Shown here one piece after another: positions 17,785 through 27,221 of a stretch of DNA of 64,000 nucleotides. Origin of the DNA: Holdemania sp. Marseille-P2844 (lineage in GTDB: Bacteria; Bacillota_I; Bacilli_A; Erysipelotrichales; Erysipelotrichaceae). Positions within the stretch are counted from its first letter, which is position 1. The number at the start of each line of letters is the position of its first letter. The notes below the pieces were generated by a model, which was not told the DNA's origin, searched no databases, and saw only the letters and a list, made by a program, of their open reading frames with translations. The position numbers and the translations under genes were made by a program. Location: the NCBI RefSeq assembly GCF_900120005.1, contig NZ_LT635449.1, positions 357,410 to 421,409 on the forward strand, written 5' to 3'.

Positions 17785-18690
17785 ATGGATTTTCGGACTT
17801 TAAGTTATTTCGTCGAAGTATGCCAGCAAGCTTCTTTCGCCAAGGCCGCCAAAGCCGCTTACATCTCGCCGCAGGGGCTGCACAAAGCGATCCGGCAGCT
17901 GGAACAGGAACTGAACGCGCCGTTGTTTGTCAAAACCGACGAGGGACGGCTGTTGACGCCACAGGGTGAGTGTTACTACGAATTTGCCGTCAGGACGTTG
18001 GAAGATTATAACGATACGCTGGAAAAAATCGAGGATCTGGCAAGACCGAAGTCCAGCCGTCTGCGGATCGGCTTCTCCTATGGCACAATCGGCTCGCTGG
18101 GCATCAACACGCTTGTTGAATTCCGCCAGCAATATCCGCGGATTGAAATTCAGCATGAGGATTTGCCGGACTTGCGCTGCGAACAGAAATTACTCGACAA
18201 GCAGCTGGATCTGGCCATCACGGTCGCGCCGTTTGACCAGACCCGTTTTCATACTCAGCCGTTGTTCAGCGAACCTTTCCATTTCTGGATTAATCGGCAG
18301 AATCCGTTGTCAAAAAAAGCGCGGATCACGTTTGACGACCTGCGCGGCCAGCGGATTATGATGGTTGGCAAAGAATTCAAGTCGTATGCCTTTGTGATCC
18401 ACGGCTGCCGCAAGCTGGGGTTTCGCCCCAACGTTGTGCTGACGACTTCGGAAATGGAACTTCTGCGGCAGTTTGTCTGCGATAACCATGGCATTGCGCT
18501 GACCGTCGAGCATGAAACCCGGCTGCCAGCCTCCGAAGTGTTCACCAGCGTACCGTTTGACGATCATACCTGGAGCTACGGTGTTTCCTGGTTAAAAAAC
18601 CACACGCTCACCGAAGATGAAAAAACGCTGATCCACTATTTTCAGACCCGCGTCCCCGCGCCGGATCGTCCGGATGAAGCCCGGCTCTGA
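17785..18690 (+). CDS. LysR-family transcriptional regulator
   Basis: A 301-residue LTTR. The winged helix is at residues 1-60 (MDFRTLSYFVEVCQQASFAKAAKAAYISPQGLHKAIRQLEQEL), then the linker helix and a periplasmic-binding-protein-like effector domain from about 90. GGGGGA lies 7 bases before the ATG. It is divergent from the Tat flavoprotein with 177 bases between them, the classic LTTR arrangement; the flavoprotein's electron acceptor or a metabolite of it is the likely co-inducer. A terminator follows closely, so it is monocistronic. Confidence 0.93.
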   Translation: MDFRTLSYFVEVCQQASFAKAAKAAYISPQGLHKAIRQLEQELNAPLFVKTDEGRLLTPQGECYYEFAVRTLEDYNDTLEKIEDLARPKSSRLRIGFSYGTIGSLGINTLVEFRQQYPRIEIQHEDLPDLRCEQKLLDKQLDLAITVAPFDQTRFHTQPLFSEPFHFWINRQNPLSKKARITFDDLRGQRIMMVGKEFKSYAFVIHGCRKLGFRPNVVLTTSEMELLRQFVCDNHGIALTVEHETRLPASEVFTSVPFDDHTWSYGVSWLKNHTLTEDEKTLIHYFQTRVPAPDRPDEARL

Positions 18691-18707
18691 TCCGGCTTTA
18701 TTCCTTC

Positions 18708-18730
18708 ACGGACTTCCGTCCGTTTTTTTA
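18708..18730 (+). terminator. Intrinsic terminator of the LysR gene
   Basis: ACGGAC (18708-18713), loop TTCC, GTCCGT (18718-18723), T-run. Confidence 0.88.
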
Positions 18731-18747
18731 TGCTTTTCTGATGCAAA

Positions 18748-19488
18748 CTAATCGAGAATCTGACGGATCATCTGCGGATTATTCAGGAATCGGCGGTACA
18801 GGTTGACCGTCTGCGACTCGTCATAGCTCACCGGCACCAGCACGTCGTCCTGGATTTCCAGAATTTCCGCCTGCGGACAGGCGAGCAGGATCGGCGAATG
18901 AGTCGCGATCACAAGCTGGGAATCCTCCTGGACCAGATCGTTCATGATCGCCAGCATCGCAAACTGCCCGGTCGGCGACAGCGCGGATTCCGGTTCGTCA
19001 AACAGATAAAAGCCATGTCCGGAAAGCCGGCTGCGCAGCAGTGTCAGATAGCTCTCCCCATGCGACATCTTGTGCAGCGACACCCCGCCGTAGCCCGTTA
19101 ACATGCGGCTGTCCTCGGCCGCGATATTTTCAATTTCCGAAGCAACGTTATAAAAGCTTTCAGCCCGGAAAAAGAAGCCGTCGCGGCAGCGGCGCACGCC
19201 TTTAACCAGCGTCAGCGCCTGATACAGGGACGAATGGGTTTCCCGGGTCGAAAACTGAAAGTTGCGTGTTCCCCCTTCCGGATTAAAGCCCATCCCAACG
19301 GCGATCGCTTCGATCAGCGTCGATTTTCCGGTGCCATTATCCCCGGTGATAAACGTCAGCGGTTTATGAAACGTCAGCGGCTGAAAATGTTGAAACAGCG
19401 GGATCGCAAACGGATATCCCGCAGAACGTCCGGCGTCGCCTTCGTTGATGCGGACCTGGCGCAGATACAGTTCATAAGCTTCCAGCAT
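18748..19488 (-). CDS. AAA-family ATPase of the RecF/SMC-like ABC type
   Basis: A 246-residue single-domain ATPase. Walker A is GDNGTGKST at 49-57, a signature-like LHKMSHGESYLTLLRSRL comes near 140-160, Walker B is GFYLFDEPESAL near 160-171, and the H-loop is ATHSPILLACP. This is the arrangement of stand-alone 'predicted ATPase' proteins related to RecF and OLD heads, without a long coiled coil or TOPRIM domain. The function is unknown. GAGGTGAGG lies 5 bases before the ATG. It faces the LysR terminator and seems to be its own unit. Confidence 0.8.
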   Translation of the reverse strand: MLEAYELYLRQVRINEGDAGRSAGYPFAIPLFQHFQPLTFHKPLTFITGDNGTGKSTLIEAIAVGMGFNPEGGTRNFQFSTRETHSSLYQALTLVKGVRRCRDGFFFRAESFYNVASEIENIAAEDSRMLTGYGGVSLHKMSHGESYLTLLRSRLSGHGFYLFDEPESALSPTGQFAMLAIMNDLVQEDSQLVIATHSPILLACPQAEILEIQDDVLVPVSYDESQTVNLYRRFLNNPQMIRQILD

Positions 19489-19584
19489 GACGGCCTCACC
19501 TCTTGAATTTATTGTACCAGAGTAAGACTAAAAGAAAAGGACAACCTGAAAGAATTCAGATCGTCCCACTTCGTAAGCGTTCGT

Positions 19585-21090
<1,506 letters not shown>

Positions 21091-21180
21091 TTATCTTTAT
21101 TGTACTGAATTTCATCTTGTTGTACAGCCAAAAATTCATTTTTTCTGTGTCTCAAGTCCACAGCCGCAGCGCCAATCCGA

Positions 21181-21393
21181 TCATCGGCGGGCAGGCTGAA
21201 CAGCGACGCGATATCCGAACTTCGGCTTGCTGAGAAGCGCCATCCCGTAATCCGGCAGCTCTTCAGCCAGCAATTTCAGCTCGGTGCGCACCGTCCGGTC
21301 GGACAGATCCAGCTGTTGAGCGATAAAGGAAGCCGTCGTGTATGTTTCTTCTTCCAGATATTTTAAAATGGCTTTCTGCCGCTGGTTCAGCAT
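21181..21393 (-). pseudogene. HTH-only remnant of a BglG/MtlR-type regulator
   Basis: Seventy codons coding for one HTH_11 winged helix (LNQRQKAILKYLEEETYTTASFIAQQLDLSDRTVRTELKLL) followed by KPKFGYRV, the wing that begins PRD-type activators and antiterminators. The frame then stops; none of the PRD or EIIA/EIIB domains such regulators carry follow it. The ATG at 21393 has AAGGGGTGAT upstream, so it may still be translated as a small DNA-binding protein. Position just upstream of the GH1 gene suggests it came from a beta-glucoside operon regulator. An intact stand-alone HTH protein is the alternative. Confidence 0.55.
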
Positions 21394-21524
21394 ACGATCA
21401 CCCCTTCTTTTTAAGAGTATCATGAAATTAATTCATTTTCCAAGAAAACCGCTGATTTTGTACCGCAGTTCTCTTCTACAAAAAATCAAGGAGATTGAGG
21501 AACAAAAAAACAGTGAACGTCAGC

Positions 21525-21553
21525 TTGACAAAAAGAAATCTGCGGCTTAATAT
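21525..21553 (+). promoter_or_regulatory. Sigma-A promoter of the ROK-like regulator operon
   Basis: TTGACA (21525-21530), 17 bases, TAATAT (21548-21553). TAATAT lies in the palindrome TTAATATTAA, a possible operator. Confidence 0.8.
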
Positions 21554-21616
21554 TAAATTAGTTTTAAAAAGTGTTTAAATGTTGTTCACCCTTAAAGGAT
21601 AAAGGAGGCTTTCGCC

Positions 21617-22606
21617 ATGGCCGATGCCGGAATGCTTAAACAGATTAATCTTCAAAAAATCCGGGACGCATTTTTAATGGGCGGACCTTTCAGCAAGACC
21701 GAGCTGGCGGAAAAAACCGGACTGAGCTTTCCGACGGTCGGCAAGATCGTCGATGAAATGGTCGCCGCCCGGCAGCTGCAGATCGCAGGCACCGGAAGTT
21801 CCTCAGGCGGCCGCTGCAGCCGGATCTATCAATACAATGCGGATTACCGCAACGCGATCGCGATGATTCTGGAAGGTCAGAATCTCGACTGGTTTATCCT
21901 CGACAGCCTGGGTATGACGAAAAGCCAGGGCCGGATCGAAATTGACTCCGATCTGTTTGATACCCTCGTGGGTCTGCTTCTGCAGGCCCGCCGTCAGGAA
22001 CCTTCGCTGTGCTGCTTCTGTCTGGGCATCGCCGCCAATACCAACGGTGAAACTGTCCAGCAAAGTTTTGAATATCCCCAGCTCAAAGGAATGAATCTGT
22101 TAAAAGAACTGGAATGCGCCAGCGGTCTGAACGGCACATTGGGCAACGACATGTGGATTTCCTCGGAAGGCTGCTGGCAGCGCTGCCGGATGAACGATCA
22201 TACGACCCTGATCAGCTTCTATCTGGGCAGCTGCGGGTTTGGCTCCAGCTTTGTCGTCGGCGGCAAAACGGTCAAGGGCGCTCATCAGGTTGCCGGAGAA
22301 ATCGAACTGCTGCCCTGGGTCCGTGAAGCCGGACTGAATGCGAACCAGTGGCCGGATACGTTGCCGGAATCCATTCTGCGCTGTATCCTGACCTACGCCA
22401 TCATCACCGATCCGGATTTCATCCAGCTGTATACCCATCCGTTCTTCGTCGATCACTTCGATGAAATTCAAACTCAGCTCAACGCCTGCTTTGCCCCAGT
22501 TCAGCCGCCGGTATTGCTTTTGTCGGATGATTTCCGTGCCGATTATGAAATCGGGCTGAGCCGCCGGGCAATGCAGTTAATGAATCAGCCGGAGGTTTGC
22601 GCATGA
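21617..22606 (+). CDS. ROK/NagC-like transcriptional regulator with degenerate sugar-kinase domain
   Basis: A 329-residue protein. The winged helix at 5-65 (INLQKIRDAFLMGGPFSKTELAEKTGLSFPTVGKIVDEM) is that of ROK repressors. The rest keeps the ROK core pattern (GNDMWISSEG, FYLGSCGFGSSFVVGGKTVKGAHQVAGEIELLP). It lacks the DxGxT phosphate-binding motif at the domain start and the zinc-binding Cys cluster after GEIE. It should therefore bind a sugar or act as an aporepressor without kinase activity. AAAGGAGG lies about 8 bases before the ATG. The stop overlaps the next gene's start as ATGA. Confidence 0.82.
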   Translation: MADAGMLKQINLQKIRDAFLMGGPFSKTELAEKTGLSFPTVGKIVDEMVAARQLQIAGTGSSSGGRCSRIYQYNADYRNAIAMILEGQNLDWFILDSLGMTKSQGRIEIDSDLFDTLVGLLLQARRQEPSLCCFCLGIAANTNGETVQQSFEYPQLKGMNLLKELECASGLNGTLGNDMWISSEGCWQRCRMNDHTTLISFYLGSCGFGSSFVVGGKTVKGAHQVAGEIELLPWVREAGLNANQWPDTLPESILRCILTYAIITDPDFIQLYTHPFFVDHFDEIQTQLNACFAPVQPPVLLLSDDFRADYEIGLSRRAMQLMNQPEVCA

Positions 22607-23247
22607 AAACTTATACGCATCTGGTCTTCGATATCGATGGGACGCTGCTGAATACCGAGCAGGCGGTGCTGCACTCCCTGCAATGGGCGCTGGGCCGTCA
22701 AGGAATCGCGCTGAGAACCGAGGATCTGCGGTTTGCCCTGGGCATTCCCGGAAAAGACGCACTGAGACGGTTTCAGTTGGATCATCCGGAACAGGTGCTG
22801 CGGGAATGGGACGCAAAATATACAGAATTTCTCCAGGAGGTTACGATCTTCGACGGAATTATCGAGCTGCTTGGGACCTTGCGCGATCATGGCATAGCTC
22901 TGGGCGTCGTCACTTCCAAGACACAAATCGAACTGGCGCAGGATTTCAGCGCCCTGGGCTTAGATCAATATTTCGAACTCATCGTCACGGCCGACGACAC
23001 CGTTGGACATAAGCCGGACCCCGAGCCGATGCTGAATTATTTGAAACGCAGCGGCGCAAAAGCCGAAACCACGATTTATATCGGCGATGCCGACTACGAT
23101 CTGCAATGTGCGCTGCGCGCCGGATGCGATTGTGCGCTGGCTGGATGGGGGCGGAACGACCGGCCGGCCACAACCCCGACCTGGTTTCTGCCGCAAGTCA
23201 GCGATGTGCTGAAACTGGCAGGTCTGAATGCATCTTCCTCTCACTAA
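22603..23247 (+). CDS. HAD-superfamily phosphatase (phosphoglycolate phosphatase-like)
   Basis: A 214-residue HAD hydrolase. Motif I is FDIDGTLL (Asp10, Asp12), motif II is VVTSKT near 105, motif III is GHKPDPEPM with its Lys near 142, and motif IV is IGDADYDLQCALRAG near 167. An alpha-helical cap lies between motifs I and II. The family includes Gph and beta-phosphoglucomutase; with a ROK-type sugar regulator in the same transcript, a sugar-phosphate substrate is plausible. The ATG at 22603 has GGAGG 7 bases upstream and overlaps the regulator stop, so the two are translationally coupled. Confidence 0.88.
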   Translation: MKTYTHLVFDIDGTLLNTEQAVLHSLQWALGRQGIALRTEDLRFALGIPGKDALRRFQLDHPEQVLREWDAKYTEFLQEVTIFDGIIELLGTLRDHGIALGVVTSKTQIELAQDFSALGLDQYFELIVTADDTVGHKPDPEPMLNYLKRSGAKAETTIYIGDADYDLQCALRAGCDCALAGWGRNDRPATTPTWFLPQVSDVLKLAGLNASSSH

Positions 23248-23323
23248 ATCTATTTATTCCGAAACAGAAGGCGGATCTGACTGAATCCATAAGCAGTCCT
23301 CCCGGTTCGTCTGTCTGTTTGAC

Positions 23324-23357
23324 AAAAAGCCCCGGGTGCTTACCCCAGGGCTTTTTT
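23324..23357 (+). terminator. Intrinsic terminator of the ROK-HAD operon
   Basis: AAAAAGCCC and GGGCTTTTTT arms around a loop at 23334-23349, ending in a T-run. Confidence 0.85.
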
Positions 23358-23422
23358 CTTATGATTTCTAAAACAGGATCCACTGAAGCGCGATCGCTTG
23401 CCCGATCCCTTTCAAAGACCGA

Positions 23423-24235
23423 TCAGTCAAACACAACGATTGCTTCCGGCCGTTTAATCCGCAGCGCCAGTGTTTCCAGAATCCGGAAGGCATGATTGAA
23501 ATCCTTCGTTTCCAGATAACCCGTGCTCAGATCCAGACCCAACGCCAGATCGACATTCTCCGGCTCCGCCGCGATCAGCAGCGCATGATTCTGTTTCAAT
23601 ACCGGTGATTTGAAGACGGATCCGCCGATCAGCCGTGCGATCCGGTCGACTTCCAGCATGCCGGTACCCGGCTGAATCCGCTGTAAATCCAACATTCGAT
23701 CCGGACTCAGCAACAGCGTAATACCGCTGACATAACCGCGGCTTTCCAGCTCGTTCAAGCCTTGGGCAATATCCGCAAACGCATTCTCACTCTGGCTCCA
23801 GTCGCCATGAGGCAGATGCACAGTTCCTTCGGTGTTGACCAGTCCGGTTACTTCCGCCGCCGGATTCCCGAAGAAAATCAGCTCGTCTTCCCGCCGGGCC
23901 AGTCTGCGCGCCGCATCCAGAATCCGTGAACGATCCAGCGGCATCCCGCTTTCCACGCTTTCCAAATCACGCCACAATAAAGTAAAATCCTCAAACAACT
24001 GAATTAACGGCTGAAAACGGCGGCCGCGGATCTGGCCGATGCCCGCTTCCAGTTCTTCCTCCATCGCGGCGCTGTCAACGATCACGCTCTGCGCACCCGC
24101 CCCCAGCGGACCGGCCAGCGATAAGAACCGGCGGCCAATCAACAACTTCCGGGCAGTTTCAATTACGGTTTCATCAATCTGCTTCCACAACGCCGCATTG
24201 ATCGGCGCGGATTCTCTGCCTAACACATCCATCAT
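23423..24235 (-). CDS. Family 1 encapsulin shell protein
   Basis: A 270-residue HK97-fold shell protein. The opening MMDVLGRESAPINAALWKQIDETVIETARKLL and the later RRFLSLAGPLGAG, FFGNPAAEVTGLVNTEG and VFKSPVLKQNHALLIAAEPENVDLALGLDLSTGYL match classical encapsulins (linocin-M18 family). The protein self-assembles into a 24-60 nm protein cage holding an enzyme cargo. The start is ATG 24235 or ATG 24232; the TTG at 24238 is too close to AAGGAG. It follows the ferritin-like cargo gene by 12 bases in the same operon. Length and C-terminus (RIKRPEAIVVFD) look complete. Confidence 0.95.
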   Translation of the reverse strand: MMDVLGRESAPINAALWKQIDETVIETARKLLIGRRFLSLAGPLGAGAQSVIVDSAAMEEELEAGIGQIRGRRFQPLIQLFEDFTLLWRDLESVESGMPLDRSRILDAARRLARREDELIFFGNPAAEVTGLVNTEGTVHLPHGDWSQSENAFADIAQGLNELESRGYVSGITLLLSPDRMLDLQRIQPGTGMLEVDRIARLIGGSVFKSPVLKQNHALLIAAEPENVDLALGLDLSTGYLETKDFNHAFRILETLALRIKRPEAIVVFD

Positions 24236-24247
24236 CAATTCTCCTTC

Positions 24248-24601
24248 CTACTCCTTGAGCGATCCGACCGTCAATCCGGTCTTCACCTCAGTGTTTTTGA
24301 CAATTCCCAGATCCTCCAGCATTTCCCTGACCTCGGATTCACCGGCTAAGAAATGATCGGTTTCTGATGGATCCAGATAACGCATCAGGGTGATCAGTTC
24401 GCCCATGTGCGCCTTTTCCTCATCGCGGATATCCTCCAGCACCTTTTTTGCGGCAGGATCGTCCGTCGCTAAAATATGGGATTCGTACAGATAAATTGCT
24501 TCCAACTCGCCCGCGATGTCGAGGCGGATCGCCTGCATCAGTTCGGCGTTGGTCATCTTTCGGTTGACATTTCCTTGAAATGGATTCGCAAAGTTTGGCA
24601 T
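24248..24601 (-). CDS. Encapsulated ferritin-like protein (EncFtn) with C-terminal targeting peptide
   Basis: A 117-residue EncFtn. Residues that bind iron in the Rhodospirillum rubrum protein are at the same positions: Glu32 and Glu34 in AGELEAIYLYE, Glu62 and His65 in DEEKAHMGEL. It has the two antiparallel helices of the family; two such chains build a four-helix ferroxidase. The tail ends LTVGSLKE, which matches the encapsulin cargo-loading peptide. It oxidises Fe(II) and delivers it for storage inside the shell. The first ATG at 24607 abuts GGAGGG, so the next ATG (24601, six bases on) is the better start. A Fur-like site and promoter lie upstream. Confidence 0.95.
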   Translation of the reverse strand: MPNFANPFQGNVNRKMTNAELMQAIRLDIAGELEAIYLYESHILATDDPAAKKVLEDIRDEEKAHMGELITLMRYLDPSETDHFLAGESEVREMLEDLGIVKNTEVKTGLTVGSLKE

Positions 24602-24621
24602 GTTCATCCCTCCTTGGCTTT

Positions 24622-24650
24622 ATTAAACCACAAATCCGTTCGTTTTACAA
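24622..24650 (-). promoter_or_regulatory. Promoter of the EncFtn-encapsulin operon
   Basis: On the minus strand TTGTAA (24645-24650), 17 bases, TTTAAT (24622-24627). The -10 ends about 20 bases before the start codon, so the leader would be very short. Confidence 0.55.
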
Positions 24651-24654
24651 TAGC

Positions 24655-24673
24655 GATAATCATCATCATTTTA
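24655..24673. promoter_or_regulatory. Fur-like box upstream of the encapsulin operon
   Basis: GATAATCATCATCATTTTA matches 15 of 19 bases of the Fur consensus. It lies 5 bases upstream of the predicted -35. An iron or peroxide sensor (Fur or PerR) acting on iron storage would make sense; the position upstream of -35 could mean activation as well as repression. Confidence 0.5.
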
Positions 24674-24752
24674 ACTTTGTTTTATTTTCTGCAGCAATCA
24701 TAAAATAATTTTCATCAATTTAAACATTGCTTTGCTTTCCATCCGCGCCGAT

Positions 24753-24826
24753 AAAAAAAGCCAGATTCCTGCAAATCGCTGCTGCACTGAAGGCACAAGC
24801 GGCATCGGGTTTCTCCGGCTTTCTTG
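24753..24826 (-). terminator. Possible long-loop terminator after asd
   Basis: On the minus strand AAAGCCGGA and TCTGGCTTT arms are separated by about 50 bases and followed by a run of seven T. The loop is long, so this is a weak call. Confidence 0.35.
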
Positions 24827-24882
24827 AATATGAAATTTCAGGCTTTGGCCTTGATCCGGTTTTGATGGATTCTCCTCGATGG

Positions 24883-25887
24883 TCAGGCTGCCTGATCCCG
24901 CCACCAGACGCGGACTATTTCAACGGCGTTGGTCGCCGCGCCCTTGCGCAGCTGATCACCGCAGCACCACAGCGCGATGCCCTGTTCACTGGCAAGATCC
25001 CGCCGCAGCCGGCCGACCTCAACCATGTCCTGATCCGTACAGGCCAGCGGCGTCGGGTACGGCTGTTCGTTGAGGACGACGCCCTCCGCTTCCGTGATCG
25101 CCTGACGGACTTCATCCAGACTGACTTCCCGCTCGGTTTGCAGCGTGATCGACTCGGAATGACAGCGCAGCACCGGCACGCGGACGCACGTGCAGCTGAC
25201 CCGCAGCGCCGGATCGTGAAGGATTTTGCGGCCTTCGTTCTGCAGCTTCATTTCCTCCGAGCTGTAGCCCTGTTCATCAAAGCCGCCGATCTGCGGAATA
25301 AGGTTGTACGCGATCTGAACCGGGAAGGTTTCCGCTGTTACTGACTTTCCCGCCTCCAGCTGGGTGATCTGGCGTTTTAATTCCGCTAAACCTGCAGCCC
25401 CGGCGCCGGAGACTGCCTGATAGGTCGAAACGATCATCCGTGTAATCCGCGAAAGCCGGTAAATCGGTGCAACCGCCATCAGCGCGATGATCGTTGCGCA
25501 GTTGGGATTGGCGATGATCCCCTGATGCGTGCGGATATCCTGCGGATTGATCTGCGGGATGACTAACGGCACATCTGAATCCAAGCGGAACGCGCTGCTG
25601 TTGTCGACAAACACCGCGCCCGCTTTGACGATCACCGGCGCCCAGCGCTTGGCCAGCTCGTTTTCTACGGCTCCCAGAACAACGTCGACGTCCGCGAAGC
25701 TGTCCTCATTGACTGCTTCGATGGTCAGCGGCTGACCTTTAAACATCAAGGTCTGGCCGGCGCTGCGCGGACTGGCCAGCAGCTTTACCGGTCCGATCGG
25801 CCAGTCGGTTTGTTCTTCCAGAACCAGAAGCATCGTGCGTCCCACCGCACCGGTAGCGCCCAAAATGGCAATTCGACAGCTTTTCAT
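24883..25887 (-). CDS. asd: Aspartate-semialdehyde dehydrogenase
   Basis: A 334-residue enzyme that reduces aspartyl phosphate to aspartate semialdehyde with NADPH. The nucleotide-binding ILGATGAVGRTML is at 8-20, the catalytic cysteine in NPNCATI at 130, QAVSGAGAAGL near 155, and the substrate-binding CVRVPVLRCHSESI near 235-250 including the catalytic His. Length is normal for the Gram-positive form. Its ATG overlaps the aspartate kinase stop as ATGA; it is the third gene of the hom-AK-asd operon. The product feeds threonine, methionine, lysine and diaminopimelate synthesis. Confidence 0.96.
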   Translation of the reverse strand: MKSCRIAILGATGAVGRTMLLVLEEQTDWPIGPVKLLASPRSAGQTLMFKGQPLTIEAVNEDSFADVDVVLGAVENELAKRWAPVIVKAGAVFVDNSSAFRLDSDVPLVIPQINPQDIRTHQGIIANPNCATIIALMAVAPIYRLSRITRMIVSTYQAVSGAGAAGLAELKRQITQLEAGKSVTAETFPVQIAYNLIPQIGGFDEQGYSSEEMKLQNEGRKILHDPALRVSCTCVRVPVLRCHSESITLQTEREVSLDEVRQAITEAEGVVLNEQPYPTPLACTDQDMVEVGRLRRDLASEQGIALWCCGDQLRKGAATNAVEIVRVWWRDQAA

Positions 25888-27221
25888 GCCTGCATCCTCC
25901 CTGCTTTCGGCGAAAACGCCGCGTATAAGACCTGAATTGCCCGGCTGAAGTCTTCATTCTCCACCCCGACGATGATGTTGATTTCATCCGAGCCCTGGGC
26001 GATCATCCGGATGTTGATCTGATGCGCGCCCAGCGTCTGAAACAGCTGGCCGGAGATGCCGCATTGCAGCGCCATGTTGCGGCCCACGACGGCGATCAGG
26101 CTGAGATTGTTGACAACCTTGATATCGTCGCATTCGCACACCTGTTTTAACTGCGCCGCGATTTCATACAGACTGTCGGCAATGGCGGCCGTGGAAACGA
26201 CGATTGAGAAATTATCAATGCCCGATGGGACATGTTCAACGCTGATCTTATATTTTTCCAGAACCTCCAGCGCCCGCTTCAACAGACCGACCTCGTTGGA
26301 CGCGTTGTGGCGGTACATCGTGATGACCGTGAAATCCTTCTTCCCGGCGATCCCGGTGACAAACCGCGACCGGTCTTCCAGTGCCGGATCGACATGATCG
26401 ACGATCTGGGTGCCGGGATTGTCCGGTTGGTTTGTATTGCGGATGACGATTGGAATGTTCGCGTCCTTGACCGGATAGATCGCGTCCTCATGCAGGACGT
26501 TTGCGCCCATATAGGAAAGCTCGCGCAGTTCGCTGTAGGTAATCCTCTCGATCTGAACGGGATGGTCGATGATCCGCGGGTCAGCCATCAGAATCCCGCT
26601 GACGTCAGTCCAGTTTTCATACAGCCGGGCGGACAGCGCCGAGGCCATTAAACTGCCGGTAATATCCGATCCGCCGCGGGCCATGACCTTAATCCGGCCG
26701 TTGGGCAGCGCGCCGTAGAAGCCGGGAATGACGAACCGGGGCGTCTGCTGAGCCTGCGCCCGGATCAGCTGGCGGGTGACGTTGTGATCGATCTTGCCGT
26801 CATAGCCAAACCGGATCACCTCAGCCGCATCGACAAACGGCCAGTCCAGATACGCTGCCATCAGCTTCGACGTCAGCCATTCTCCCCGCGATACCAGCTC
26901 GTCCTGGCTGATTCCCTGACGCATTTTTTCTTTCAGCTGGGCTAAGGGTTCCTCCAGATCCAGACTTAACCCCAGCGCATCCCGGATTTCGCAGAACCGC
27001 TGGCGGATCAAATCGAACAGCGGCTCGCAGGAAACGGAATATTGCAGATGCGCGTGGCATAAATAAAGCAGATCCGTGATTTTATTATCGGTTTTTGTGC
27101 GTCTTCCCGCCGCACTGCAGACGACGATCTGACGCTCGGGATCGGACTTCACGATCGCTTTGACTTTTTGAAACTGACTGGCGTCGGCTAACGAGGAGCC
27201 GCCGAATTTTGCGACGATCAT
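25884..27221 (-). CDS. Aspartate kinase
   Basis: A 445-residue aspartate kinase that phosphorylates aspartate. The KFGGSS motif is at 4-9, SRGEWLTSKLMAAYL near 128-142, and the Gly-rich ARGGSDITGSLMASAL near 183-198. Two ACT domains follow (about 300-445, with ITMYRHNASNEVGLLKRALEVLEKYKISVEHV and IAVVGRNMALQCGISGQLFQTLGAHQINIRMIAQGSDEINIIVGV), so feedback control by threonine or lysine is expected. Its position between hom and asd suggests threonine, but the ligand is not readable from sequence. Overlaps both neighbours by 4 bases. Confidence 0.94.
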   Translation of the reverse strand: MIVAKFGGSSLADASQFQKVKAIVKSDPERQIVVCSAAGRRTKTDNKITDLLYLCHAHLQYSVSCEPLFDLIRQRFCEIRDALGLSLDLEEPLAQLKEKMRQGISQDELVSRGEWLTSKLMAAYLDWPFVDAAEVIRFGYDGKIDHNVTRQLIRAQAQQTPRFVIPGFYGALPNGRIKVMARGGSDITGSLMASALSARLYENWTDVSGILMADPRIIDHPVQIERITYSELRELSYMGANVLHEDAIYPVKDANIPIVIRNTNQPDNPGTQIVDHVDPALEDRSRFVTGIAGKKDFTVITMYRHNASNEVGLLKRALEVLEKYKISVEHVPSGIDNFSIVVSTAAIADSLYEIAAQLKQVCECDDIKVVNNLSLIAVVGRNMALQCGISGQLFQTLGAHQINIRMIAQGSDEINIIVGVENEDFSRAIQVLYAAFSPKAGRMQA

